Both the position numbers and the translations under genes were made by a program. Below the pieces are notes generated by a model that saw nothing but the letters and a program-made list of their open reading frames with translations, had not been told where the DNA came from and did not search any database. A stretch of DNA of 64,000 bases from Fontibacillus phaseoli. Lineage in GTDB: Bacteria > Bacillota > Bacilli > Paenibacillales > Paenibacillaceae. The DNA is taken from positions 62,001 to 126,000 of the forward strand of contig NZ_QPJW01000007.1 in NCBI RefSeq assembly GCF_003337355.1, read 5' to 3'. This document shows, piece after piece, positions 35,598-44,897 of the stretch (the first letter of the stretch is position 1; each line of letters starts with the position of its first letter).

Positions 35598-37424
35598 CTA
35601 GGCCTGGTTTTCCAGCTCGGCAAGCAGCAGCTCTAGCTCGTCCGGATCAAGCTGTTCCAACTGATATTGCTCCAGCGTTGCAGCCATTTGCTCAATGGTC
35701 GGCTGGGTCCCGAAAATGATGTGCAACGGAACGTCCCCTCCGACAACTCCCCGGATGCGGGATACGATTTGCGTCGCCATTAGCGACTGTCCGCCAAGTT
35801 CGAAAAAGTTGTCGTGAACGCCCACTTTATCGAGGTGCAGCACTTCACCCCAGATTGCGGCAAGCTCTTTTTCCAGGTAACTGCTAGGGGCGACGTAAGG
35901 AACATCGAGATCCGGCCGCACATCTTCCATGGACGGAAGATGATGACGATCGATTTTGCCGCTGGTCAGCAGGGCAAATTGCTCCAAATACAAATAGCGG
36001 GTAGGAATCATGTAGCTCGGGAACTTCGACAGCAGGTAACTGCGTACCTCCCTGATATTCGGCTTGGCGCCGTACGCCGCTTTCAAATAGGCACCCACGT
36101 AATTTTTTTCCGCATGATAAACTACTACTGCCTCTTCAATTCCGGCATATTCCCTCAGCGCATGCTCCAATTCTCCGAGCTCGACGCGGATTCCGGACAC
36201 CTTCACCTGATGATCGGTTCGTCCTACCCATTCCAACGCTCCATCCGGCCTCGTCACGCACAGATCACCCGTACGGTACAATCGGTTACTGAAGCCGTCG
36301 TCAAAGGGATTATCCAGAAAGACCTTGTCCGTCAGTTCCTGTGCATCCAAATATCCCCGGGCCAACCCTAGACTGGAAATGAATAGTTCCCCGATTTCGC
36401 CGGGTCTTACTGGCTCCATACGGGCATTCAGCAGATAGACCGCACTGCCGGTCAGCGCTTCCCCCAGCGAAACCGAGATATCGTCGGCGGTGCAATGATG
36501 GATGGTGGCGCAAACCGTCGTTTCTGTAGGGCCATAGGCATTAAGAAAACGCACTCTCGGCGCCCAATACTGAATCAGCTTCCTCGTGCAAGCCTCGCCT
36601 GCTGTGATCAATGTCTTAAGTTGCGGCAGTTCTTCCTGCGGCAGACCGTTCAACAAAGACGGCACCAAGGTAACCACGGAAATCCGCCGATCCTTCAACA
36701 GCCGGTGCAGATCTTCCCCGGCGTAGGTTCCTTCACCCGGCAGGAGTACGAGCGTTGCTCCGGCAATCAGCGCCGTGAAGATCTCGGAAACGGAAGCGTC
36801 AAAAGAGAGGGAGGCATATTGCAGCACTCTGTCCCGGTCGTCCAGGTGAAATTTATCGATTTGCGCGAGCACAAGGTTCGGAATGCCGCGATGCTCGATT
36901 TGGACCCCTTTGGGTTGGCCGGTCGAGCCTGAGGTATAAATGACGTAAGCCAAATCGGAAGGAGCGCTATTGAGCTCAAGATTCTCACCGGATAGCGCAG
37001 AAATTTCATCGCTTTCTTGATCCAACAACACCCGGCCGGTCGAACTGGCCGCCCCGGATTGTCGAACCGCATTTATTTTCGATTCCAGGCAAGCCTTCGA
37101 AAGGATGAGTTTCAGTTTGGCCTCGCCAACCATATGCGCAATCCGTTCTTCCGGAAGGGCCGCGTTGATCGGTACGTAGGCGGCCCCGGATTTCAGCACG
37201 GCAAGAATCGAGACAATCAGGTCAGGCGAACGCTCCAGATAAATTCCGATCAATTGCTCCGGTCCGGCGCCTTTGTCTTTCAAATAGCGGGCAAGCCGGT
37301 TCGCTCTTTCATTAACTTCCCCGTAACTCAACCGAGTTTCGCCGAATTCCAGACAGCAATGATCGGAATAACGGCTTGCAACGTCTTCAAACATCTTGTA
37401 AATCGCGGAAAAATGATGATCCAT
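35598..37424 (-). CDS. NRPS loading module (A-T)
   Basis: A 608-residue two-domain protein: adenylation domain (about 10-500; YVIYTSGSTGQPKGVQ, AYGPTETTVCATI, YRTGDLCVTRPDGALEWVGR, LTSGKIDRHHLP) and carrier domain (FFELGGQSLMATQIV, Ser near residue 557). No condensation domain, so it should load the first residue. Aligned by eye with GrsA the pocket residues are D-A-S-T-I-A-A-V-C-K; GrsA (Phe) has D-A-W-T-I-A-A-I-C-K, so an aromatic substrate such as Phe or Tyr is likely. The C-terminus (LDPDELELLLAELEN) is a typical docking-like helix. First gene after the operon promoter; ribosome site AAGGGGG. Confidence 0.93.
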   Translation of the reverse strand: MDHHFSAIYKMFEDVASRYSDHCCLEFGETRLSYGEVNERANRLARYLKDKGAGPEQLIGIYLERSPDLIVSILAVLKSGAAYVPINAALPEERIAHMVGEAKLKLILSKACLESKINAVRQSGAASSTGRVLLDQESDEISALSGENLELNSAPSDLAYVIYTSGSTGQPKGVQIEHRGIPNLVLAQIDKFHLDDRDRVLQYASLSFDASVSEIFTALIAGATLVLLPGEGTYAGEDLHRLLKDRRISVVTLVPSLLNGLPQEELPQLKTLITAGEACTRKLIQYWAPRVRFLNAYGPTETTVCATIHHCTADDISVSLGEALTGSAVYLLNARMEPVRPGEIGELFISSLGLARGYLDAQELTDKVFLDNPFDDGFSNRLYRTGDLCVTRPDGALEWVGRTDHQVKVSGIRVELGELEHALREYAGIEEAVVVYHAEKNYVGAYLKAAYGAKPNIREVRSYLLSKFPSYMIPTRYLYLEQFALLTSGKIDRHHLPSMEDVRPDLDVPYVAPSSYLEKELAAIWGEVLHLDKVGVHDNFFELGGQSLMATQIVSRIRGVVGGDVPLHIIFGTQPTIEQMAATLEQYQLEQLDPDELELLLAELENQA

Positions 37425-37510
37425 GCTCGTCCCCCTTTGAATTTCCTGCCGATCTTTCCGGCTCTTCTTCTTTCAGACTTTCCTGTGGACTAACCGGTTT
37501 GCTTACTTGC

Positions 37511-37522
37511 GCAAACGTTAGC
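37511..37522 (-). promoter_or_regulatory. LacI-type operator in the NRPS leader
   Basis: GCAAACGTTAGC matches the maltose-locus operators (GCAAACGTTTGC) except at one base, and is preceded by TTGC as in the 54120 site. It lies about 15 nt downstream of the likely -10 box, a roadblock position. Confidence 0.5.
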
Positions 37523-37535
37523 ACCATCGTTTTTT

Positions 37536-37571
37536 ATCTTATCAATTCGAGTTAAAGTTCAGTTAAAGTCC
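37536..37571 (-). promoter_or_regulatory. NRPS operon promoter with 11-bp direct repeats
   Basis: Two direct repeats AGTTAAAGTTC and AGTTAAAGTCC (37550-37560, 37561-37571) are exactly 11 bp apart, the spacing used by OmpR/PhoB-type regulators. A -10 like TAAGAT (minus strand, 37536-37541) lies just downstream. No good -35 is present, as expected for an activated promoter. Confidence 0.65.
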
Positions 37572-37621
37572 AGCCAAGAAGATAGATAAAAATTATTCCG
37601 GGTTTCAAAAGATCCATTGGA

Positions 37622-38326
37622 TCATTGAGCGGCTTTCCCGTTAAACTTATATCCGGCGCCTCTGACGGTGTGGATATAGAATGGTTCGCTGGGGTTGACT
37701 TCAATTTTTTGCCGCAGGTTATAGATGTGGACCATGACCGTCCGGAGATCGCCAAGCTTGCTGTCGCTCCAAATCAAGTCATACAGGGATTCAATGTGAA
37801 AAATGCGGTTGGGGTGTTTGGCGAGGAGCACGAGAAGTTGAAATTCTTTGGCCGATAGCACGGTTTCCTGGCCATGAGAAGTAACCGACTGGCTCGACAG
37901 GTCGATTTCTAAACCCGGAAAATGCAGCAAATGCCGCTGATTGACCGGAAAAGCGCCTTTATATCTGCGGATCAGCGCCTGAACCTGTGCAAGCAGCAGT
38001 TCACGGTTGAGTGGAGTACAGATGTAATCATCTCCGCCTGCGCTTAACCCGGAGATGGTCAAAGCCTCTTCGGAACCGGCGCAGACTAGAAGAATCGGAC
38101 TATCGCTGAAACGCCGGATTTCGGTGCATAAATCAATGCCCGCCATAGCGGAGGTCGTCATGTCGACCATGATCAGGGTTGGAGCGTGGGCACGTATCGG
38201 GCGGATGACGGCCGAATGGTCAGCCGGACTGCAAAAGACATCAAATCCGTGCTCAGACAGAAATCGAAACAGAAAGCGGCATAAACTGTCATTGTCAGAG
38301 ACAACAATTATTTTTTCGCGGCTCAA
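37622..38326 (-). CDS. atypical OmpR-family response regulator upstream of the NRPS genes
   Basis: A 234-residue protein: receiver domain (about 1-120) and winged-helix DNA-binding domain (SAKEFQLLVLLAKHPNRIFH, TVMVHIYNLRQKIE, HTVRGAGYKF). The phosphoacceptor Asp is present (MVDMTTSAMAG), but the conserved Lys is replaced (ICTPL instead of xTKPF) and the switch Thr is Cys (LLVCAG). No histidine kinase gene lies nearby. It may work without normal phosphorylation. TTG start at 38324-38326 follows GGAGGG. Directly upstream of the NRPS operon, whose promoter carries OmpR-type repeats. Confidence 0.9.
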   Translation of the reverse strand: MSREKIIVVSDNDSLCRFLFRFLSEHGFDVFCSPADHSAVIRPIRAHAPTLIMVDMTTSAMAGIDLCTEIRRFSDSPILLVCAGSEEALTISGLSAGGDDYICTPLNRELLLAQVQALIRRYKGAFPVNQRHLLHFPGLEIDLSSQSVTSHGQETVLSAKEFQLLVLLAKHPNRIFHIESLYDLIWSDSKLGDLRTVMVHIYNLRQKIEVNPSEPFYIHTVRGAGYKFNGKAAQ

Positions 38327-38645
38327 TCTCCGTATCCCTCCTAATGATTTAATGCAAGCGTTATCACCTCTCTATATCATTTACAAAACCCTGCTATTCG
38401 TCAACGATCAATTGGGACTTTATGTAAGAAATAGTTCTAAAGATCTACTTTTTCTTTAAAATAATTTAAATAAGTCCATTTTATTCCTTTTATTGCGAAT
38501 AAAGTCGAAATTAAACGTTTAATATTTACAGCTTTAATATAAAAAATCCATAGTAATAACCCGAAAACTAGAGAAAACGGGTAATATTTATGTGTAAATC
38601 AATATAAATCACCCTAAATGAATATTTACAGCAAATTATCAGTGT

Positions 38646-38670
38646 GCAAACGTTTTAACAAAATGATAAT
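38646..38670 (+). promoter_or_regulatory. amylase promoter region with LacI-type operator
   Basis: GCAAACGTTTTA at 38646-38657 matches the maltose-locus operator. It sits just upstream of a -10 like GATAAT (38665-38670), so bound repressor would block polymerase. The rest of 38327-38645 is very AT-rich and shows no gene. Confidence 0.65.
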
Positions 38671-38723
38671 CTCAAGTATGATGAAGACAATAGCAATGTA
38701 TGTAAAAGGGGGAATGAAGATCC

Positions 38724-40388
38724 ATGAATAGGCAACAAGCCAAGCTTTTACGCCGATCCATAAAATGGATTGTAAGCGCTACCTTAACGGTTGTTCTTCT
38801 CACCGGCTGCACCTCAGGAACCGGCAATAACGTCTCTAACGCCGGAAATGCCAATACGGCTTCTGCCAAGCCCGTCGCCATAGACCCACAACCGTCGACG
38901 GTTTTTTACGAAGTGTTCGTCCGTTCTTTTTATGATTCCGACGGAGACGGGATTGGAGATTTCAAGGGGTTGACGGAAAAACTCGATTACCTGAACGACG
39001 GGAATCCCGAAACGGACGATGATCTCGGGATCGGCGGAATCTGGCTCATGCCGATCAATCCTTCGCCAAGCTATCATGGTTATGATGTGACCGATTACCG
39101 CGACATCAACCCCGACTACGGGACGATGGAGGATTTTAAGGAGTTTCTTGATGAGGCGCACAAACGCGGAATCAAAGTGATTATGGACCTGGTCGTTAAT
39201 CACACCAGCAATGAACATCCTTGGTTCCTCGATGCGGCCCGGAACAAGGACGGCAAATACCGTGACTGGTATATTTGGGCGGAAGATCAGAAATTGAAGA
39301 CCCGGGGTACGAGTTCGGCCAGCAGCAGAAATCCATGGCACAACGCAGGTGGAGACCATTACATGGGCATCTTCTGGGAAGGCATGCCGGACCTCAATTT
39401 CGACAATCCGGAGGTTCGCCAAGAAATGAAGGATACCGGTCTATTTTGGCTGGAACAAGGCGTTGACGGCTTCCGGCTCGATGCCGCGAAGCATATTTAC
39501 GAGGATCTCCGGACCGACAAGGGGCAAGAAACAACCGATGCAAACGTGAAATGGTGGCAAGAGTTCCGCGGCAGCCTCGTGGAAAAATATCCGGATACTT
39601 ATCTTGTGGGAGAAATTTGGGACCCCTCAGCCGCCTTGATTGCAAATTATCTGGACAATGCGCTTGAATCCGGTTTTAATTTTGGCCTGTCGGAAAGTAT
39701 CATCCAGGCAGCAAAAAAAGAAAAAGACAACAATATCGGTTTAACACTGGAAAAAACCTATAGCTTGTTTAGAGAAAAGTCCGGCGATGAGTTTGTGGAT
39801 GCCACTTTCCTGACCAACCATGATATCAACCGGGTTATGACTCAGCTGGACGGGAATGTAGACCATGCAAAAATGGCAGCCGGCCTGCTGTTGACTCTCC
39901 CGGGTAATCCGTTCATCTATTACGGGGAGGAAATCGGCATGCTCGGCGCCAAACCGGACGAAAGCATCCGCGAGCCGATGCAATGGCATGCGGGGGGCAG
40001 CGGCCAGGGGCAAACCACCTGGGAAGCCGTGAATTTCAACACGGGAGCGGAAGGCTCCAGCGTTGAAGAGCAGGTTTCCGATCCCGACTCGCTCCAGTCC
40101 CATTACCGCAAACTGATCGGAATCAGAAGCAGCGTGCCTGCGTTAAGAGACGGTACCATCGGAGATATTGATTCCGGCAATGACTCTGTTACCGCTTATC
40201 TCCGCCTGACCGATCAGCAGACCGTGCTGGTCGCGCATAATCTCACGGAGACCGAGCAAAGTATCGATCTTGCCAAAGCCGGAGAAGAGTTCAGCTTCAA
40301 GTCTATTCTGAAATCTACCCGCGAAGGGGCAACCTTGGAAGGAAACAAACTGACGATTCCGGGGTATACGACTCTGGTTATTGAATAA
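38724..40388 (+). CDS. GH13 alpha-amylase family lipoprotein
   Basis: A 554-residue surface lipoprotein (lipobox LLTGC, Cys about residue 29) with an Asn/Ala linker and a full GH13 barrel. Conserved regions: MDLVVNHTSNEHPWF, GFRLDAAKHIYE (nucleophile Asp), LVGEIWDPSA (acid Glu) and LTNHDINRVM. Calcium-site-like DSDGDGIGDF lies near the N-terminus. It probably cuts starch or maltodextrins to oligomers for MalE. The exact product type (amylase, or oligo-1,6-glucosidase-like) is not clear. Own promoter with operator. Ribosome site AAAGGGGG. Confidence 0.92.
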   Translation: MNRQQAKLLRRSIKWIVSATLTVVLLTGCTSGTGNNVSNAGNANTASAKPVAIDPQPSTVFYEVFVRSFYDSDGDGIGDFKGLTEKLDYLNDGNPETDDDLGIGGIWLMPINPSPSYHGYDVTDYRDINPDYGTMEDFKEFLDEAHKRGIKVIMDLVVNHTSNEHPWFLDAARNKDGKYRDWYIWAEDQKLKTRGTSSASSRNPWHNAGGDHYMGIFWEGMPDLNFDNPEVRQEMKDTGLFWLEQGVDGFRLDAAKHIYEDLRTDKGQETTDANVKWWQEFRGSLVEKYPDTYLVGEIWDPSAALIANYLDNALESGFNFGLSESIIQAAKKEKDNNIGLTLEKTYSLFREKSGDEFVDATFLTNHDINRVMTQLDGNVDHAKMAAGLLLTLPGNPFIYYGEEIGMLGAKPDESIREPMQWHAGGSGQGQTTWEAVNFNTGAEGSSVEEQVSDPDSLQSHYRKLIGIRSSVPALRDGTIGDIDSGNDSVTAYLRLTDQQTVLVAHNLTETEQSIDLAKAGEEFSFKSILKSTREGATLEGNKLTIPGYTTLVIE

Positions 40389-40462
40389 AAAGAAACGCGG
40401 CCTGCGGTTGCCAAGTCCCTCTCGGGTTACAACAACCGCAGGCCGCTTCTTTTTCTCTTTTT
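40388..40462 (+). terminator. intrinsic terminator after the amylase gene
   Basis: A long stem (GAAACGCGGCCTGCGGTTG with CAACCGCAGGCCGCTTC) followed by TTTTTCTCTTTTTT. Confidence 0.9.
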
Positions 40463-40549
40463 TCACAAGCCGTCCCCGCTGCTGTCCATAGAGCTCCGCG
40501 GATAAATTTGATAGGCCACGGCCCCTGCACACCTTCTTGTTGCATTATA

Positions 40550-42622
40550 TTAAGATTGTAATGCAGCCGCCTCTACCTGAAATACACTTAACGACTTTTT
40601 CAGCGATTCAGACAGCTCCTCCAGACGATTCGACAGGCGTACAAGTTCTTCACTGACTTTATATTGCTCGGTTGACATGGAAGCTACTTCCTCGGTGGAA
40701 GCGTTCGTTTGCTGAACGACCGAGCTTACGCTCGTGATGAAATCCCTAAGCGAAGTTTGGGAAACCATCAGCTCTTTTACGGAAGAGGAAGACGCTTGTA
40801 TTTCTCCGATAAAGCTCTCCATTTCCCGGCTTACGTTCTGGAAAATCGAAGAAGCTTCTCTAACGGAGACCAACTGCTCGTCAAACATCGGCGTCACGCT
40901 TGACAACACGTTGACCGTATCTTCGATGGCGGCCTGGATCTCCTCAGTCATGGCCGATACGTTCTGGATCGAATCATTCGATTGAGCCGACAATTTGCGA
41001 ATCTCCTCAGCGATCACCATAAAACCCTTACCCGCAGAACCCGCGCGGGACGCTTCAATCGAAGCATTCAACGACAGAATATTTGTCTGCTTTGTCATAT
41101 CGATCATCGGAGCCAAAATGCTGCGGATTGAATAAGTGCTTCTGCTAAGCTTGCCGGAGTTCTCTTCGATCATGGTGGTCATTCGGGATACCGCCTCGGT
41201 CTTGTCCACCAACTGCTCCATATAATCCCGGCCTTGGCGGCTGACTTGGATTACCCGGCTTGCCGACTCATCCAAAGCGTCATTCAAATCGACCATCCGG
41301 TTCATCTGGGTACCGATTTCTTCCGCCAGTTCCGTGCCCTTCTCCGCTTCTTCGGCCAGGCTTGAAGCACCTTGGGCGATTTCGCCCGTTGCGGCTGCGA
41401 TTTCACCGGCTGTCAATGAGGTGTCACGCGAAGCCTTGGTCAGATTTTCGGCAGTTTCCAGCAGTTCCTGGGTGGAACCGTTGGTCCGGTCGACCAGTAG
41501 CGAAATCTGTCCCAGCATGTTATTGAAGCTTTGGCCGAGGCGCCCGATTTCGTCCTTACCCTTGAAATTCGTGCGTACCTTCAAGTTCCCCCGTTCACCC
41601 TCTTCCATCAAACGGGACAGCTTTTGCAGCGGCTTACCGACCATTCTGAATAGATAGTAGCCGATGGCGGATGCGACCAGAATTGCCAGAATCAGAACAA
41701 ACAAAGTCACATAGATCAATCTGTCGGCCGCGCTCAGAAAGTCGCTTTCCGGGGCATATCCGATAAGCCGCCAATTTACAGTTTGCAATTGTCTGAATAC
41801 AACAAGCTGTTTCACGCCTTTTTCATCACTGACATCAAAAGAAGTTTCGCCACTCTTTATTTGTTCCTCCTTCAAGCCGATAAAGGACTTCGTTTCAATC
41901 AGACTTGGATCGGAAGAATGGACAATGGTGTTATCGCTTGTAATAATGCGTACTTCGCCGGCTTTCCCGATCTTCAGGTTTGAGAGCATATTTATCAAGG
42001 CTTTGTCTCTAATCTCTATAAGCAAAATATACTCGGCTTCCGGAGTCTTCAGGTTTTGCAGCACTCTCCCCATCGTAATCGTCGGTTCGTTGAAACTTTC
42101 GAAAAAACCCTTTTGCAAGCCGGGAATCCACACCGTTTTTCCTGCTCCATCTATTATGCTTTGGATTCTGGCTTTTACATTTTTATTGTCTTGCTGGGTC
42201 CCGCTCGCCCCGGACGATGCATAGATACGGGAAAGGTCTTTATTTACCAGACGGATCCCGAGCAATCGGCCATCTGAACCTTTCATAGAATCCAGCTTGT
42301 TCTTGATTCTCGTTTCCGCATTAGTCTTTTTAATGATCCCAATATCCTTGGTTACTACCGTTTCCAAATCCGTCTTTAAAATTTGATCCACCGCCATTTG
42401 CCGGGAGATCGACTCATATTCCGCAAAGATAATATCCAGCTTGTCCGCGGCCTGTTCAATCGCTTGCGAAGAGGCAGACCCAACTTGACCACGAATAATT
42501 TCTTTCGACATCATATAAGAGCTCATTCCGAGAATAGCTGACATAAGAACTACCGTAACGAACAGGATGATAAACAGCTTCATGCCAACCGACTTGAATT
42601 GAATCGGACCCCTAAGCTTCAC
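40550..42622 (-). CDS. methyl-accepting chemotaxis protein
   Basis: A 690-residue receptor. Membrane helix about 15-35, an extracellular Cache-type sensor (about 40-300), a second helix (LFVLILAILVASAIGYYLF), HAMP domain (GKPLQKLSRLMEEGERGNLK), then a long cytoplasmic coiled coil. The signalling tip has LSLNASIEASRAGSAGKGFM and IAEEIRKLSAQSNDS. GTG start at 42620-42622 follows AAGGGGG. It lies between amylase and the maltose transporter, so it may sense maltodextrin or MalE, but that is inference. Separated from malG by a terminator. Confidence 0.93.
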   Translation of the reverse strand: MKLRGPIQFKSVGMKLFIILFVTVVLMSAILGMSSYMMSKEIIRGQVGSASSQAIEQAADKLDIIFAEYESISRQMAVDQILKTDLETVVTKDIGIIKKTNAETRIKNKLDSMKGSDGRLLGIRLVNKDLSRIYASSGASGTQQDNKNVKARIQSIIDGAGKTVWIPGLQKGFFESFNEPTITMGRVLQNLKTPEAEYILLIEIRDKALINMLSNLKIGKAGEVRIITSDNTIVHSSDPSLIETKSFIGLKEEQIKSGETSFDVSDEKGVKQLVVFRQLQTVNWRLIGYAPESDFLSAADRLIYVTLFVLILAILVASAIGYYLFRMVGKPLQKLSRLMEEGERGNLKVRTNFKGKDEIGRLGQSFNNMLGQISLLVDRTNGSTQELLETAENLTKASRDTSLTAGEIAAATGEIAQGASSLAEEAEKGTELAEEIGTQMNRMVDLNDALDESASRVIQVSRQGRDYMEQLVDKTEAVSRMTTMIEENSGKLSRSTYSIRSILAPMIDMTKQTNILSLNASIEASRAGSAGKGFMVIAEEIRKLSAQSNDSIQNVSAMTEEIQAAIEDTVNVLSSVTPMFDEQLVSVREASSIFQNVSREMESFIGEIQASSSSVKELMVSQTSLRDFITSVSSVVQQTNASTEEVASMSTEQYKVSEELVRLSNRLEELSESLKKSLSVFQVEAAALQS

Positions 42623-42655
42623 TTATGTATCCCCCTTTTGACGGAAAAACGTATG

Positions 42656-42709
42656 TATTGAAAAGGGTATAGGATCTCAGAATGCTTAGGTTTCTGAGGC
42701 TATACCCTT
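42656..42709 (-). terminator. intrinsic terminator after malG
   Basis: AAGGGTATAG pairs with CTATACCCTT and an inner TCTCAGAA pairs with TTCTGAG; TTTTC follows on the minus strand. Confidence 0.8.
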
Positions 42710-42724
42710 GTCAAAACTTTTTGT

Positions 42725-43570
42725 TTAACCTTTGCTCGCGCCGGAAGTCAATCCGTCAACAAGCAATCGTTGCATAAACATGAACAAAATCGTAATCGGT
42801 ACTGCAATTAGTACTGCTCCAGCTGCGAACACGGTAAAATTCGTGTTCTGACTATTAGCAACCATATCCCACATTCCTACTGCCACCGTCCAGTTCGGCT
42901 TAGAACGAAGAATCAATCTTGCAAAGATAAAGTCAACCCAAGGGCCAACAAATTGTAATAAAGCAAGATAAGTCAAGATCGGTCTAGACAACGGCAATAT
43001 AATAGATGTGAATATTTTGAAGTTACTTGCTCCATCGATACGAGCCGCCTCATCAAGTGATCGTGGTATCGTATCAAAGAAGCCTTTGGTAATAAGGGTT
43101 AATCCTAAAGGAGCCCCGGCGGCGTATACCATAATAAGAGCGATATGAGTATCTAATAGTCCCATTTCCTTCAGCAGAAGGAAAATGGCGATCATACTCA
43201 TAAATCCAGGGAACATTCCTAGTATTAACAGTATTGACAAAGAATTTTGACGACCGCGAAAACGAAATCTTGAAAGTGCATAGCTAGTCAACAGAGTAAG
43301 CAATACGCCTAAAACCATCGAAGCTAGGGAGACTTTTAACGTGTTCATATACCATTGCGGGAACATGATTTGTTTTGAAGTAAATAATTCACTAAAATGA
43401 TCTAACGTAAATTTCTCTGGGAACAACGTTTTACTATATAGCGATTTCCCTGGGCGAAAAGCTCCAAGTATGATCCAAAGAGCAGGATAAATCGCGGTAA
43501 TAGCCAAAATAATCAACACGATATAACTCGAAGTTAAACGAATACCATTCCGTACTTTTAGCCGGCTCAT
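42725..43570 (-). CDS. malG: maltodextrin ABC transporter permease MalG
   Basis: A 281-residue permease with six membrane helices. The EAA loop that contacts the ATPase reads DEAARIDGASNFKIFTSIIL followed by PLSRP. It ends LVDGLTSGASKG, typical of MalG. Overlaps malF by 4 nt. No ATPase gene is present in the operon, so a shared MsmX-type ATPase is expected to energise it. Codons are clearly more AT-rich than in the flanking genes. Confidence 0.94.
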   Translation of the reverse strand: MSRLKVRNGIRLTSSYIVLIILAITAIYPALWIILGAFRPGKSLYSKTLFPEKFTLDHFSELFTSKQIMFPQWYMNTLKVSLASMVLGVLLTLLTSYALSRFRFRGRQNSLSILLILGMFPGFMSMIAIFLLLKEMGLLDTHIALIMVYAAGAPLGLTLITKGFFDTIPRSLDEAARIDGASNFKIFTSIILPLSRPILTYLALLQFVGPWVDFIFARLILRSKPNWTVAVGMWDMVANSQNTNFTVFAAGAVLIAVPITILFMFMQRLLVDGLTSGASKG

Positions 43571-44862
43571 TGGATCATATCCTCCTCTTTAAATGACTTA
43601 GTTCTGCGATAGTTGTAAATCGAGAATGAGGCAATGATCAAAAAGATAATGATACCTATTGCTGAAGCCATATTGTATCGATTATTGGTCAAGGTAAGTT
43701 TATACAACCATGTCACCAGCAAATCAGTAGCTCCTGCGTTTTGATACGTCCCTTTGACTGGATCGCCCCCGGTTAGGAGGAAAATAATATTGAAGTTATT
43801 AATATTTCCTGCAAACTGTGTAATTAAGGTTGGAGCAGTAGTAAACAAAATCATTGGCAATGTAACAATTCTAAATTTCTGATATCCCGTAGCCCCATCT
43901 ACATCTGCAGCCTCGTACAAATCTTTCGGAATAGTCGTCAACACTCCCATAATTAGCAGCATGGATACTGGCACACCTACCCACATATTAACCAGAATAA
44001 CCATTGCTCTTGCCCAGGTTTCATGTGTCAGCCACGGCGCTCCAGGTATGCCAAAATAGTTCAGATACTGATTGATCGGCCCAAATTGGCCGTTAAACAT
44101 ATTTCTCATAACAAGGAGTGAAATGATTTGTGGTATTGCATAAGGAATAATTAAAATGGTTCTCCAAAAACCTTTAAATTTAATTCCTTTTTGGTTAATA
44201 AGCAATGCTACAAACATACCGCCGAAGTATGTAGTTACTGTTGATAATACCGCCCAGATGATCGTCCAAGTAAGAATTCCATAGAAGGTTTTACTCCAGC
44301 TTTTAAGAGCCAATAAATTTTTAAACGTATCGAATCCGACCCAATCTACCAGCATGGCCGGCGGAATATGCTTTGGGGCCGAATAATTTGTAAATGCCAG
44401 CATGATCATAAATATAATTGGCATTACTGTAAAAAACAAAATACCAAGTGCAGGCAAAGTCAAAAGCGTTACTGCAAATTTATAATCCAAAACGTAGCGA
44501 ATGGATTGTTTGAAATTATTAGGCTTTTTGCCACAATCTCTTTCATTACCAATTTTTCTTGCATCTCGAATATTAAAGTAATATGCAATCAAGAAAACAA
44601 CAAGATAGATTAGCGTAATCAAGCTTTGAATCATTATAAATATCGAATGGTCGTAATTGTGAAGATTAGAGGAGGTTCTCGGTGTATCACCTAATGTAAC
44701 AATTCCCCATAAAGCAAAACTTAAATTATTAATGAAATAAAGAATACTAACAGCTTCAAATGCCAAAAAAAGTAATCCCTTAATAAATTGGCGGTTATAT
44801 ATTTGTCCCAATCCCATGAACAGTACTGACAGTATCGTTGCTTTGTTCCGATGCTGACTCAT
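43567..44862 (-). CDS. malF: maltodextrin ABC transporter permease MalF
   Basis: A 431-residue permease. The N-terminal segment (MGLGQIYNRQFIKGLLFLAF) is a TM2-like hairpin found in Firmicute MalF proteins. Further helices follow, with the EAA loop YEAADVDGATGYQKFRIVTL and then PMI. IIPYAIPQIISLLVMRNMFN is also typical. It pairs with MalG to form the channel for maltodextrin. A stable hairpin lies between malE and malF at 44898-44920. Confidence 0.94.
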   Translation of the reverse strand: MSQHRNKATILSVLFMGLGQIYNRQFIKGLLFLAFEAVSILYFINNLSFALWGIVTLGDTPRTSSNLHNYDHSIFIMIQSLITLIYLVVFLIAYYFNIRDARKIGNERDCGKKPNNFKQSIRYVLDYKFAVTLLTLPALGILFFTVMPIIFMIMLAFTNYSAPKHIPPAMLVDWVGFDTFKNLLALKSWSKTFYGILTWTIIWAVLSTVTTYFGGMFVALLINQKGIKFKGFWRTILIIPYAIPQIISLLVMRNMFNGQFGPINQYLNYFGIPGAPWLTHETWARAMVILVNMWVGVPVSMLLIMGVLTTIPKDLYEAADVDGATGYQKFRIVTLPMILFTTAPTLITQFAGNINNFNIIFLLTGGDPVKGTYQNAGATDLLVTWLYKLTLTNNRYNMASAIGIIIFLIIASFSIYNYRRTKSFKEEDMIQ

Positions 44863-44897
44863 TCTCTACCTGCTCCTCTCCCTCGGAAATCAAGGTT

